Shown: positions 1 through 7,017, numbered from the stretch's first letter. The stretch is 22,096 nucleotides of DNA from Sedimentisphaerales bacterium (GCA_016928975.1 JAFGJR010000177.1:1-22096), one strand, 5' to 3'. Numbers and translations: made by a program. Notes: generated by a model from the letters alone, not told the origin.

Positions 1-58
1 TAACATCTTGATACGCAGTATGTTATGAGGGCTTTCTCGTTCGACGGACTTTTTGGTT

Positions 59-81
59 GCGGCCGAGCGCAGCGAGGCCGC
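59..81. repeat. GC-rich inverted repeat
   Basis: Arms GCGGCC (59-64) and GGCCGC (76-81) flank an 11-base loop that is itself nearly palindromic (GAGCGCAGCGA). There is a T-run before it but none after it on the plus strand. It could be a REP-like element or the terminator hairpin of a gene to the left of the window. The sequence alone does not decide between these. Confidence 0.45.
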
Positions 82-133
82 GATGGGAGCTCTGTACTCT
101 CTGTGGCACATAGCCGGTAGTCGGTGAGAAGAC

Positions 134-161
134 GGTTGTTGGTTGATGGTTCTTGGTTATT
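134..161. repeat. Four tandem heptamers GGTTNNT
   Basis: Units GGTTGTT, GGTTGAT, GGTTCTT and GGTTATT follow each other without spacers at 134-140, 141-147, 148-154 and 155-161, and a further GG follows. Position 7 is always T and positions 5-6 vary. A related heptamer CAGTTNT occurs twice in tandem at 218-231, and TTAGTTG followed by CAGTTGT lies just beyond it. Short heptanucleotide tandem repeats of this style are known from intergenic regions of some bacteria such as cyanobacteria. Confidence 0.6.
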
Positions 162-166
162 GGCCC

Positions 167-215
167 AGAGCCCTTGTGTCTTCTTCGGGCTCTTCACGTC
201 CTTCGTGGTGAAGAG
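167..215. repeat. Two overlapping, mutually exclusive inverted repeats
   Basis: The first has arms AGAGCCC (167-173) and GGGCTCT (187-193). The second has arms CTCTTCAC (190-197) and GTGAAGAG (208-215). Both are perfect. They share bases 190-193, so only one can form at a time. The element lies upstream of the promoter predicted for the next gene, so it is probably not in that gene's leader. It may be a decayed interspersed repeat or a 3' element of an upstream transcript. Confidence 0.5.
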
Positions 216-339
216 ATCAGTTGTCAGTTCTCAGGCGTCGGGGATCGGGTGAGGGAGGCGATTGTTAGTTGCAGTTGTCGAGGCCGGCGACGGGAACGCC
301 CGGCGGCGCAGAGCAACAGACGGCCCGGCGAGAATCTGA

Positions 340-367
340 TTGTGCGTGGCGAATCCGCGCGTAGAAT
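340..367 (+). promoter_or_regulatory. Probable promoter for the DUF1080/propeller gene
   Basis: The -35-like TTGTGC (340-345) lies 16 bases before the -10-like TAGAAT (362-367). It sits in the octamer TGATTGTG, which also occurs in the promoter at 10687-10715, and the same -10 box recurs at 17945. Transcription would start near 374, about 33 bases before the ATG. Confidence 0.4.
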
Positions 368-406
368 GGGCGGGCGTGAGTGACATGGTGACATCGGAGA
401 TATTGT

Positions 407-2485
407 ATGGCCAGGAGTAACGGAATCAGGCCGCGGTATGCAGTTGCGGTGGTAGCGTTGTTCGTCCTGATTGGGATCGGCAAGGCGGTTCGTTCAGAGA
501 GCGAGGCGGCGGGCGTCGCCCTCTTCGACGGCAAGACCCTTGACGGCTGGGAGGGCAATCTCGATTACTTCCGCGTGGAGGACGGCGCCATCGTGGCGGG
601 CGACCGGACGAAGGCGACGCCCCGCAATGAGTTCCTTTGCACCCGGAAGGCTTACAGCGACTTCGAGCTGCGTCTGAAGGTGAAGCTGATCGGCGACCCT
701 GGCAGCGCCAACGCGGGAATCCAGATTCGCAGCCGGCGCATCCCGAACCACAACGAGATGATCGGCTACCAGGCGGACATGGGCCAGCAGTACTGGGGCT
801 GCCTCTATGACGAGTCGCGGCGGAACAAGATCCTGGCCCAGCCGGACCCGCAGCAGTTGCGCGAGATTCTCAAGGTCGGCGACTGGAACGAGTACGTCAT
901 CCGCTGCGTCGGTCCTCGCGTGCAACTATGGCTCAACGGCGTGCAGACGGTGGATTACACCGAGCCGGATGCGTCGCTGGAGCAGACGGGTCTGATCGGC
1001 GTGCAGATTCACGCCGGCCCACCTGCCGAGGCCTGGTACAGAGATATCCGGATTCGAGTGATCGAGTCAGCGTTCGGCATCTTCCAAGAGAGCGCCGACG
1101 TCGGCAAGGTGAGCTACGCGGGCTCGACGAGGCTCGATGCAGACGCGCAGACGTACGCCGTCACAGGCGGCGGGGCGAACATCTGGGGAACCGAGGACGC
1201 GTTTCACTACGTTTGGCGAGAGCTGTCCGGCGATGCGGCGATGACGATGGAGGTGCGGTGGCAGGGGCAGGGAGGCAATCCGCACCGCAAGGCCGGCTGG
1301 ATGGTCCGGCAGAATCTCGATCCCGGCTCGGCGTACGCAGACGCCGTCGTGCACGGCAACGGGCTGATCTCCCTGCAATATCGAAAGGCGGCCAACGGTC
1401 CCACGGAGGAGATTCAATCGCCCGTGTCGGCGCCGGCCGCGATTCGCTTGGAGCGCCACGGGGAGGTCTTCACACTGTCGGTGTCCCGTGACAAGGGGGC
1501 TTTTCAGCCGGTGGGCTCGCTGTCGGTGGCTTTGCAGGACCCGGTCCTGGCCGGACTGATCGTGTGCTCGCACGACGACTCCGTGACGGAAACCGCTGTC
1601 TTCTCGAATACAGGTCTGACTGCGATGAATACGCCGAAAGTGGAAGATCGAGTGGTGGAGAGCACGCTGGAGACGATGATCGTCGCAACGGGCGAGCGGA
1701 AGATTGTCTACCGCGCACGACGCCATTTCGAGGCGCCGAACTGGAGCCGGGACGGCAGCTTTCTGCTGTTCAACAGCAACGGCCTGCTCTATACGATCCC
1801 GGTCGGTGGCGGCGAGCCGAAACAACTGGACACGGGCGTCGCCACCCAGTGCAACAACGATCACGGCTTCTCGCCCGACAGCCGGTGGCTGGCGATCAGC
1901 GACCAGCACGAGGGTGACTCGCGAATCTTTGTCCTGCCGAGCCGCGGCGGGGAGCCCCGGCTCGTGACGCCGTTGGGACCGTCCTACTGGCACGGCTGGT
2001 CCCCGGACGGTCGCACCCTCGCCTATTGCGCGGCGCGCAACGGCGAGTACGATGTCTACACGATCCCGGTCGAGGGCGGCACGGAGCGGCGACTGACAGA
2101 CGCCAAGGGTCTGGATGACGGTCCCGACTATTCGCCCGACGGCAAGATCATCTACTTCAACTCCGAGCGCAGCGGGCTGATGAAGATCTGGCGGATGAAT
2201 GCCGACGGGTCGTCCCAGGAGCAGGTGACATCCGACGCAGATTATGCCGACTGGTTCCCACACCCTTCGCCCGACGGCAGGCTCCTGGTCTTCCTGTCGT
2301 TCGACAAGACCGTCCAGGGCCATCCAGCCAACAAGGACGTGACGCTACGGATCATGGAGCTTCCCGACGGCAGGCCGAAGGTCCTGGCTCGCCTGTTCGG
2401 CGGCCAAGGCACGATCAATGTCCCCTCCTGGTCGCCCGGCAGCCGGCAGATCGCCTTTGTCAGCTACCGCATGGTCACCCCCTGA
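407..2485 (+). CDS. Secreted DUF1080 protein with C-terminal TolB-like (PD40) propeller
   Basis: This 692-residue protein appears to be exported: residues 10-28 form a hydrophobic segment after a basic start. Residues about 36-215 are a DUF1080 (3-keto-disaccharide hydrolase type, concanavalin-like) domain, opening with the typical LFDGKTLDGWE and including the NAGIQIRS strand. Residues about 220-410 look like a second laminin/DUF1349-like sandwich. From about 430 there are six PD40 blade motifs (WSRDG, FSPDS, WSPDG, YSPDG, PSPDG, WSPGS). The ATG at 407 has GGAG at 396-399. By family knowledge, DUF1080 domains bind or cleave sugars and PD40 blades form a propeller, so a role in carbohydrate binding or breakdown outside the cytoplasm is inferred. 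The substrate is unknown. It stands alone, with its own promoter and a 412-bp gap after it. Confidence 0.85.
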   Translation: MARSNGIRPRYAVAVVALFVLIGIGKAVRSESEAAGVALFDGKTLDGWEGNLDYFRVEDGAIVAGDRTKATPRNEFLCTRKAYSDFELRLKVKLIGDPGSANAGIQIRSRRIPNHNEMIGYQADMGQQYWGCLYDESRRNKILAQPDPQQLREILKVGDWNEYVIRCVGPRVQLWLNGVQTVDYTEPDASLEQTGLIGVQIHAGPPAEAWYRDIRIRVIESAFGIFQESADVGKVSYAGSTRLDADAQTYAVTGGGANIWGTEDAFHYVWRELSGDAAMTMEVRWQGQGGNPHRKAGWMVRQNLDPGSAYADAVVHGNGLISLQYRKAANGPTEEIQSPVSAPAAIRLERHGEVFTLSVSRDKGAFQPVGSLSVALQDPVLAGLIVCSHDDSVTETAVFSNTGLTAMNTPKVEDRVVESTLETMIVATGERKIVYRARRHFEAPNWSRDGSFLLFNSNGLLYTIPVGGGEPKQLDTGVATQCNNDHGFSPDSRWLAISDQHEGDSRIFVLPSRGGEPRLVTPLGPSYWHGWSPDGRTLAYCAARNGEYDVYTIPVEGGTERRLTDAKGLDDGPDYSPDGKIIYFNSERSGLMKIWRMNADGSSQEQVTSDADYADWFPHPSPDGRLLVFLSFDKTVQGHPANKDVTLRIMELPDGRPKVLARLFGGQGTINVPSWSPGSRQIAFVSYRMVTP

Positions 2486-2590
2486 ACGGAATCTGGTTGA
2501 GCCCTCGCGGTCTCTATGCACCTCAACGTCACCCGGGTACGCTCTAACAGGTGCGGCCATTGAAATTCACCATTTTCCGATGGATTCCTC

Positions 2591-2620
2591 TTGACACATA
2601 TCCATCCTTCCCAGTATACC
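2591..2620 (+). promoter_or_regulatory. Probable promoter for the PEP-CTERM gene
   Basis: A perfect TTGACA (2591-2596) is followed after 18 bases by TATACC (2615-2620), which matches four of six positions of the standard -10 box. The predicted start near 2627 leaves an unusually long leader before the ATG at 2898. Confidence 0.45.
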
Positions 2621-2649
2621 CATATTACGACCTGAGAGTTTGACAGGCC

Positions 2650-2665
2650 ACTGTGGTTCCACAGT
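2650..2665. promoter_or_regulatory. Dyad symmetry, possible operator
   Basis: Perfect 7-base arms ACTGTGG and CCACAGT are separated by TT, about 25 bases downstream of the predicted transcription start. The position would suit a repressor site or a tight RNA hairpin. No known operator consensus matches. Confidence 0.3.
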
Positions 2666-2859
2666 CGCAAAGGTTGTCTGCTGAGAAGCGGCCCACATGC
2701 GGGTGGCGGCACGTGAAAGACGTACCATCCGGATCGGCAAAGGGCCATTGAGATCGCAGGACTGCCTTGAGCAAGCAGAACTGGGTGTACTGAGAGTATC
2801 AGCGACGTGGAGCTTCAGCGGTAGCGAGACTGCGATTCCCTGTAGATGGTTCGTTAGGA

Positions 2860-2879
2860 GCTCTGCGCAATGGCAGAGC
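2860..2879 (+). promoter_or_regulatory. Leader hairpin just upstream of the ribosome binding site
   Basis: Arms GCTCTGC (2860-2866) and GCAGAGC (2873-2879) are perfect and enclose a 6-base loop. The ribosome binding site AGAGGAG (2885-2891) starts 5 bases after the stem. No T-run follows, so it is not an intrinsic terminator. A role in mRNA stability or translation is possible. Confidence 0.4.
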
Positions 2880-2897
2880 GAATTAGAGGAGAGATGT

Positions 2898-3680
2898 ATG
2901 GAAGGAAAAGGAGTGCATTATATATTTGCCGCGATCGTGTTGCTGACTCTCGTCGGATCGGTGGCGAGTGCCACGCCGGTGGTTCTGTCCGACGTGCCAG
3001 CCTATGACTGGTACCACGGATGTGGCCCAACGGCGGCGGCTTCGGTCGTCGGGTACTGGGATGTGCATGGATATGACAATCTGTTCACGGCAAGCGGATG
3101 GAACGACGTCCGTTTGACGGCCAACGTACAGGATCAGATCTCAAGTCCGGAGCACAACGCCAGATACGATCCGACCCCGGACGATACATCCCAGCCAGAG
3201 TCGTGGACCAGCATCGCTGACTGGTTTGGCACGTCCAAGGACCCTCTGGGGTATGGCGGGAGCTACCAGTCCCTTGCGGATGATGCGTTCATAGGCTATG
3301 GCAACTATCGCGGTTACACCATAGATTCGTACTATGAAAGCTGGGGCGCGTTCACCTGGAGTGATCTGGTCGGTGAGATTGACACCGGTCATCCGATGAT
3401 GTTCCTCGTCGATACGAATGGGGACAACGTTACCGATCACTTCGTTCCGGTGCTCGGTTACGACGACCGGGGCGTGGATGGTCTTTGGTATGGTCTCTAC
3501 ACCACCTGGAGCGAAGACGAGACCGTGGTCTGGGAGCAGTTCCGTGGCAGAGGTGAGCCCTGGGGCGTCGCCTATGGCACCTACGTGCACCCAGCCGCCA
3601 TCCCGGCTCCTGGGGCAGCCGTACTCTGTAGCCTTGGCATCGCGGTGGTCGGCTGGCTGCGCAGACGCCGCACAGTGTAA
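2898..3680 (+). CDS. Secreted C39-like cysteine peptidase-fold protein with PEP-CTERM sorting tail
   Basis: From the ATG at 2898 (AGAGGAG at 2885-2891) the protein has 260 residues. Residues 1-25 are a signal peptide ending ASA. The mature part opens with a papain-like/C39 motif, HGCGPTAAAS, with Cys42 as the expected nucleophile. HFVPVLGYDD around His181 supplies the partner histidine. The C-terminus has a Pro-Ala-Pro motif, a hydrophobic segment and a basic RRRR cluster, the layout of PEP-CTERM signals recognised by exosortase. It is therefore predicted to be exported, membrane-sorted and probably cleaved by exosortase. C39-type folds include bacteriocin-leader peptidases and many secreted proteins of unknown substrate, and no ABC transporter is nearby. 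Whether it is an active peptidase is not shown. No exosortase gene is in the window. Confidence 0.8.
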   Translation: MEGKGVHYIFAAIVLLTLVGSVASATPVVLSDVPAYDWYHGCGPTAAASVVGYWDVHGYDNLFTASGWNDVRLTANVQDQISSPEHNARYDPTPDDTSQPESWTSIADWFGTSKDPLGYGGSYQSLADDAFIGYGNYRGYTIDSYYESWGAFTWSDLVGEIDTGHPMMFLVDTNGDNVTDHFVPVLGYDDRGVDGLWYGLYTTWSEDETVVWEQFRGRGEPWGVAYGTYVHPAAIPAPGAAVLCSLGIAVVGWLRRRRTV

Positions 3681-3701
3681 ATGTAAACCAAGCGGTTTTT
3701 C

Positions 3702-3735
3702 GGGCTGCCGGCGCTCCGTCGGCAGCCCTGTTCTC
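3702..3735 (+). terminator. Probable transcription terminator after the PEP-CTERM gene
   Basis: A perfect 9-bp stem GGGCTGCCG (3702-3710) / CGGCAGCCC (3720-3728) with a 9-base loop begins 22 bases after the stop codon. It is followed by TGTTCTC, only moderately T-rich, so termination may be inefficient. The remainder up to 3896 shows nothing recognisable. Confidence 0.55.
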
Positions 3736-3896
3736 ATGGTGGCGTGTCGGTTTCAATAGCGCGATTGCTCTGTCGAGGCAGGCAGAAGGTCGCATACCAC
3801 CGCAGGAGAGTGCTGCACATGAAACCGGCCCAGTGCGGCGCAATTCACACCATGCACGGATGGGCGTCGGTGTCTCGTGGGAAGCAGGCCGAACCT

Positions 3897-4541
3897 CTAC
3901 TTGATGGCGGACAACTTCTCCTGTGCCAGCGCGGTGATCGCCTTGCCCACCAACTGGATGATCTGGAGACGTTCAGGTGTGGCAAGGCCCTGTCCAAACT
4001 GCTGCACCGAATCGAGACGAGCCTTGGCTCCCACGGTATTGCCGGACGCCATGAAACTGTCGGTGCTGGCGACTACGGCCTTGGCGATCTCGCGGAGGTT
4101 CTGGGCCAATGTCTGCACCTGCTGACTCATCCGGTCGCGCTGAGCCGGCGACAGCGATGCGAAGTCCTGCTCGGACATGGACAGGGCAGGAATCCCCTGA
4201 AGAACAGAGGGGTCATGCCAGTTGAGCTGGAGGAATTGGTTGACGGCCTCGCCTTGTTTGCCGGCCTTCCAGGTGGCGAGCACCTGCCCCAAGTACACGG
4301 TCGTCTCCGGCGTCGGCGCCACGACAGGCTCACCGGCTTTCGATCCGGTGTTGGCGGTGGGCGCAGCGGCTTGGGGCCTGGCTGCCGGCGCGTTCGCTTT
4401 GCTCGGTGCCTTAGGTGTTGTGCTCTTGGGGGAGGTGGTCTTCTGGACTTCCTTCGTGGCCTCGTCCTCTTTTTGTGCACACCCCATCACTCCCAACAGG
4501 ATCGTCGGGATCAATATTGCCGACAGCGCTTGCGTTCGCAT
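3897..4541 (-). CDS. Putative lipoprotein of unknown function
   Basis: This 214-residue protein begins with a lipoprotein signal ending LGVMGC, with Cys21 as the predicted lipidated residue. Residues about 22-80 are a low-complexity linker rich in Lys, Thr, Pro and Ala, consistent with a tether away from the membrane. Residues about 85-214 are predicted mostly helical and soluble, with no family I recognise. The ATG at 4541 follows a good AAGGAG ribosome binding site on the minus strand. The opposite strand also has a long open frame (324 codons), but it is Arg-rich, lacks a ribosome binding site and is taken as a shadow. The gene faces the PEP-CTERM gene and diverges from the YjbQ gene, so it is a single-gene transcript. 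Confidence 0.75.
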   Translation of the reverse strand: MRTQALSAILIPTILLGVMGCAQKEDEATKEVQKTTSPKSTTPKAPSKANAPAARPQAAAPTANTGSKAGEPVVAPTPETTVYLGQVLATWKAGKQGEAVNQFLQLNWHDPSVLQGIPALSMSEQDFASLSPAQRDRMSQQVQTLAQNLREIAKAVVASTDSFMASGNTVGAKARLDSVQQFGQGLATPERLQIIQLVGKAITALAQEKLSAIK

Positions 4542-4606
4542 GCGAATCTCCTTCAGACCAGGTCACCAGGTTGTGAGCGAAATCGTTCTTTCGAGACCGA
4601 GTCCAG

Positions 4607-4635
4607 AGAATACAGTCGAGCCGGGAGGAAATCAA
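4607..4635 (-). promoter_or_regulatory. Possible promoter for the lipoprotein gene
   Basis: Read on the minus strand, TTGATT (4635-4630) is followed after 17 bases by TATTCT (4612-4607). Each box matches four of six consensus positions with ideal spacing. The start would be near 4600, giving a leader of about 58 bases. Confidence 0.35.
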
Positions 4636-4765
4636 GCCTGGTGTCGCAGTACGAGTCCGAATCGAATCTCCTCCAATGGCGCGACCGGCAGCTTGCCGGG
4701 AGGAGGCGGCCGAGGTAGGCTACCGCGATACACACAGGCCGCTGTGAGAGAAAGGTGGATTGAAT

Positions 4766-5185
4766 ATGGTCAAGACGGAGCAGATTGCGGTGCCGACCAG
4801 AGGCAACACTCACGTGGTCGATATTACCGGTCTGGTCTGCGACGTTGTGGCGGGCTCGGGCCTTACGGCCGGCGTGGTGACCCTCTTTCACGTCGGTTCG
4901 ACGGGGGCCTTGACGACGACCGAGTGCGAACCGGGATTAGTGAACCACGACCTCAAGGCGGCGTTCGAGCGGGTCGCCCCGGAGGACGGCCGGTATGAAC
5001 ACGAACAGACGTGGAACGACGATAACGGCCACTCGCACGTGCGTGCCTCGCTGCTTGGCCCGTCGTTGAGCGTGCCGTTTGTCGATGGCCGGCTGACGCT
5101 GGGCACATGGCAGCAGATCATTCTGGTGGACTTCGACACGCGGGGTCGCAACCGCACGGTCATCTGCCAGATCATGGGGGAGTAG
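4766..5185 (+). CDS. yjbQ: YjbQ family protein (UPF0047, secondary thiamine-phosphate synthase type)
   Basis: This 139-residue protein spans the whole compact UPF0047/YjbQ fold. Conserved features are visible: FHVGSTGALTTTE (His42 to Glu53), the GHSH motif (residues 88-91), the LGTWQQI segment and the C-terminal DFDTRGRNR strand. E. coli YjbQ has weak thiamine-phosphate synthase activity, but the physiological role of the family is unsettled. The ATG at 4766 is preferred over the one at 4760 because GAAAGGTGG ends at 4758, which leaves 7 bases to the later ATG and only 1 to the earlier one. A small CCGGCA/TGCCGG hairpin lies upstream at 4685-4699. The protein is probably cytoplasmic. The gene is separated from the next by a promoter and appears to stand alone. 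Confidence 0.88.
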   Translation: MVKTEQIAVPTRGNTHVVDITGLVCDVVAGSGLTAGVVTLFHVGSTGALTTTECEPGLVNHDLKAAFERVAPEDGRYEHEQTWNDDNGHSHVRASLLGPSLSVPFVDGRLTLGTWQQIILVDFDTRGRNRTVICQIMGE

Positions 5186-5202
5186 GGCGCGTTCCACCGT
5201 CC

Positions 5203-5232
5203 TTGAATCCTGCTTGACGTGCGTCCTATAAT
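5203..5232 (+). promoter_or_regulatory. Probable promoter for the FlgI-like gene
   Basis: TTGAAT (5203-5208) and a perfect TATAAT (5227-5232) are separated by 18 bases. The start near 5239 leaves only 14 bases before the in-frame TTG at 5253 but 56 before the ATG at 5295, which favours the ATG as start. Confidence 0.5.
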
Positions 5233-5294
5233 GCGATAGCATCTGTTCAACTTTGTCTCATTCAAAAGCGACTGTTTGGGCGATATCCGGTGAT

Positions 5295-6923
5295 ATGAGA
5301 GCTTGTTGTCGGAGACTGTTGTGTCTGGCGGGTGTGCTGTCGGTCTGGGGGCTGGCCGGCTGTCAGCACGAGGATGATGCGGCGGCTGACGCCCTGGGTT
5401 TGGTGCCGGAGAGCAAGCTGGGCACGCGCATTGGATCCGTTGCGAGTGTCGGGGTGCCCCAGGCGGCGGTCGTGGAGGGATACGGCCTAGTGGGGGGCCT
5501 GGCTGGCACGGGCTCGGGGGATTGCCCGCCGGCGGTTCGGGAGTATCTCAAACGGTACATTCTGATCCAGGTGCGGGGCAGAGGTTACGATGTCGATACG
5601 CTGATTGGCAGCAAAGACACGGCGGTCGTGCGGCTGGAAGGAGTCCTTCCGCCCGCCGCGAGGAAGGATGAGCGATTTGACGTGCGGGTGTATCTGCCGT
5701 CGGGATCGGAGGCCACCTCGCTCCACGGTGGGTGGCTATATAAGGCCGAGCTGATGCCGGCCGGCAGGTTCGGGGTGGCCGGCAACACGGTGGCGACGGT
5801 CGAAGGCCCCATGTTTGTCAACACGATCGAAGTGAGCAAGCCCGATGCGAGAGAAGGCTACATACTTGGTGGCGGTCGAGTAGCCGACGAGTCCCGGGCA
5901 GCCCTGACCCTGCACAGGACCGATCCCCTGCTGATCAGCAGGATTCGCAACTACTTGAACGAGCGGTACGGCCCGGGCACCGCCGACGCCTTGTCGCCGA
6001 CCCTGGTCGGGCTGCGAATCCCGGTGAAGTACCGCCAGCGCAGACTCCGCTTCGTGTCGATGGTCGCCCTGACGTACCTGGAGCAGACGCAGGAACTGGT
6101 CGACGCCCGGGTGAACAGGCTGGTCTATCAATTGGCTCGGTCCGAGAAGAAGAAGCAGGACAGCGAGATTGCGCTGGAGGCAATCGGCCGACAGGGGTTG
6201 ACGAAGGTCGCCGCCCTGCTCGATGCTTCCGAGGAGGAGGTGCGATTGCGGGCGGCCCGATGCATGCTGTACGTGGGCGACGATCGTGGATTCGGGACGC
6301 TGCGGAACATCGCACTGGATCCTGAGTCGCAGCGCCGGCTGGAGGCGCTCGATGCCTTGGCGGTCGGCGCGCCGCGAGACGACGTGGCGGCGCTGGCCCG
6401 ACTGCTGCTGCGTGACAGTGACCCCGCCATCGTGGTTGGCGCGTACGAGCGTCTGCGCGAGATGGGGGACCCGGCGATCATGCAGGAGCGCGTGGGGGGC
6501 GGTTTCTACCTCGAGCAGGTGCCGCAGACGGATCGCACGGCGATTTACGTCTCGCGCAGCGGCGATCCGCGGGTGGTCCTGTTTGGTGCGCCGTTGACGT
6601 GTCAGAGGAATCTCTTTGTGGAATCGCCGGATGGCATGGTCATCATCAATTCGCCGGCGGGCCAGGAGCATGTCTCAGTCATTCGCAGGCACCCCATGCG
6701 ACCCGGACTCATCGGGCCGCTGAATACCAGCTTTGATCTGGCCGATATTATCCGGACCCTCGGCGCCGAGCCTGGAAAGGCGAAAGACGGGAGCATCGCC
6801 GGTCTCCATGTGCCCTATTCCGACGTGATCGTTCTGATGCAGCGACTGTCAGCCAAGGGAGCGGTGGCGGCGCAGTTCTGGGCTGGACCCCTGCCGAAGT
6901 CGGGTCGAATAATCAAGAAATGA
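5295..6923 (+). CDS. FlgI-like lipoprotein with HEAT repeats
   Basis: This 542-residue protein starts with a lipoprotein signal (LAGC, lipidation at Cys23). Residues about 45-215 resemble flagellar P-ring protein FlgI: GYGLVGGLAGTG, then an LPPAARKDERFDV strand and a SLHGGWLYKAEL stretch, like the region in FlgI that precedes its conserved GG-L motif. Residues about 295-400 form several HEAT-like helical pairs, which are absent from true FlgI. A further domain of unknown type fills 400-542. Canonical FlgI has about 365 residues and a Sec signal without a lipobox, and no flagellar genes are nearby. A structural outer-membrane or periplasmic role is more likely than a P-ring. The ATG at 5295 is chosen over the TTG at 5253, although its ribosome binding site is weak. 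It is followed by smc after 94 bases and may be co-transcribed with it. Confidence 0.75.
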   Translation: MRACCRRLLCLAGVLSVWGLAGCQHEDDAAADALGLVPESKLGTRIGSVASVGVPQAAVVEGYGLVGGLAGTGSGDCPPAVREYLKRYILIQVRGRGYDVDTLIGSKDTAVVRLEGVLPPAARKDERFDVRVYLPSGSEATSLHGGWLYKAELMPAGRFGVAGNTVATVEGPMFVNTIEVSKPDAREGYILGGGRVADESRAALTLHRTDPLLISRIRNYLNERYGPGTADALSPTLVGLRIPVKYRQRRLRFVSMVALTYLEQTQELVDARVNRLVYQLARSEKKKQDSEIALEAIGRQGLTKVAALLDASEEEVRLRAARCMLYVGDDRGFGTLRNIALDPESQRRLEALDALAVGAPRDDVAALARLLLRDSDPAIVVGAYERLREMGDPAIMQERVGGGFYLEQVPQTDRTAIYVSRSGDPRVVLFGAPLTCQRNLFVESPDGMVIINSPAGQEHVSVIRRHPMRPGLIGPLNTSFDLADIIRTLGAEPGKAKDGSIAGLHVPYSDVIVLMQRLSAKGAVAAQFWAGPLPKSGRIIKK

Positions 6924-6945
6924 GTGACATCGGGCCGATAATCAA
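6900..6945 (+). repeat. Imperfect direct repeat across the FlgI-like stop codon
   Basis: TCGGGTCGAATAATCAA (6900-6916) recurs as TCGGGCCGATAATCAA (6930-6945), differing by one substitution and one missing base. The first copy is inside the coding sequence just before the stop. It looks like a short local duplication. Confidence 0.5.
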
Positions 6946-6966
6946 AGGACGTACCGTTCCAGAGCC

Positions 6967-7014
6967 GCACCCGAAGGAGGGGTGCCCTTGTTGAACCACG
7001 GAGTTGTTGGATAG
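6967..7014 (+). promoter_or_regulatory. Hairpin-presented ribosome binding site and 8-codon upstream frame before smc
   Basis: Arms GCACCC (6967-6972) and GGGTGC (6980-6985) enclose a strong AAGGAG ribosome binding site. Seven bases past the AAGGAGG there are two TTG codons (6988 and 6991), which open an 8-codon frame (L-L-N-H-G-V-V-G) ending at TAG 7012-7014, three bases before the smc ATG. The smc start itself has only a weak GGA at 7009-7011. This may be a translational-coupling leader. Confidence 0.35.
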
Positions 7015-7017
7015 ACG

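Larger units (their letters stand above)
1..406. other. Intergenic island with 7-bp repeats and hairpins
   Basis: I see no credible gene here. A 76-codon open frame at 153-383 has no ribosome binding site and no recognisable product. The stretch holds a GC-rich inverted repeat (59-81), four tandem 7-bp units of the form GGTTNNT (134-161), two overlapping inverted repeats (167-193 and 190-215), a shorter CAGTTNT tract (218-231) and a promoter (340-367) for the following gene. The first 25 bases also contain TAACAT and ATGTTA arms. They lie at the window edge, so their true extent is unknown. Confidence 0.6.
2486..2897. other. Intergenic region and long leader before the PEP-CTERM gene
   Basis: No gene is supported. 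The in-frame extension of the next gene back to 2697 has no ribosome binding site and would bury the signal peptide. The region contains a weak GCACCT/AGGTGC inverted repeat (2518-2523 and 2549-2554) after the previous stop, a promoter (2591-2620), a 7-bp dyad (2650-2665) and a hairpin (2860-2879). If the promoter is right, the 5' leader is about 270 bases. Confidence 0.6.

Noticed and set aside
153..383. 76-codon plus-strand frame before the DUF1080 gene
   Set aside because: It runs through heptamer repeats and hairpins, has no ribosome binding site, and overlaps the promoter of the next gene.
1067..2323. 418-codon minus-strand frame
   Set aside because: It is antisense to the well-supported DUF1080/propeller gene, is rich in Arg and Leu, and has no recognisable domain. 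It is a product of GC-rich codon use.
2650..2665. LexA box reading of the ACTGTGG/CCACAGT dyad
   Set aside because: The spacing between CTGT and ACAG is 6 and not 8 bases, and no SOS gene is adjacent.
2697..2897. N-terminal extension of the PEP-CTERM protein
   Set aside because: The ATG at 2898 has a good ribosome binding site and is directly followed by a signal peptide. The extension has neither and would bury that signal.
3744..4718. 324-codon plus-strand frame opposite the lipoprotein gene
   Set aside because: The minus-strand frame has a lipobox, a clean ribosome binding site and a plausible composition. The plus-strand translation is Arg-rich with no features.
5253..5294. TTG start giving 14 more residues to the FlgI-like protein
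   Set aside because: It lies only about 14 bases after the predicted transcription start, has no ribosome binding site, and would put extra residues before the lipoprotein signal.
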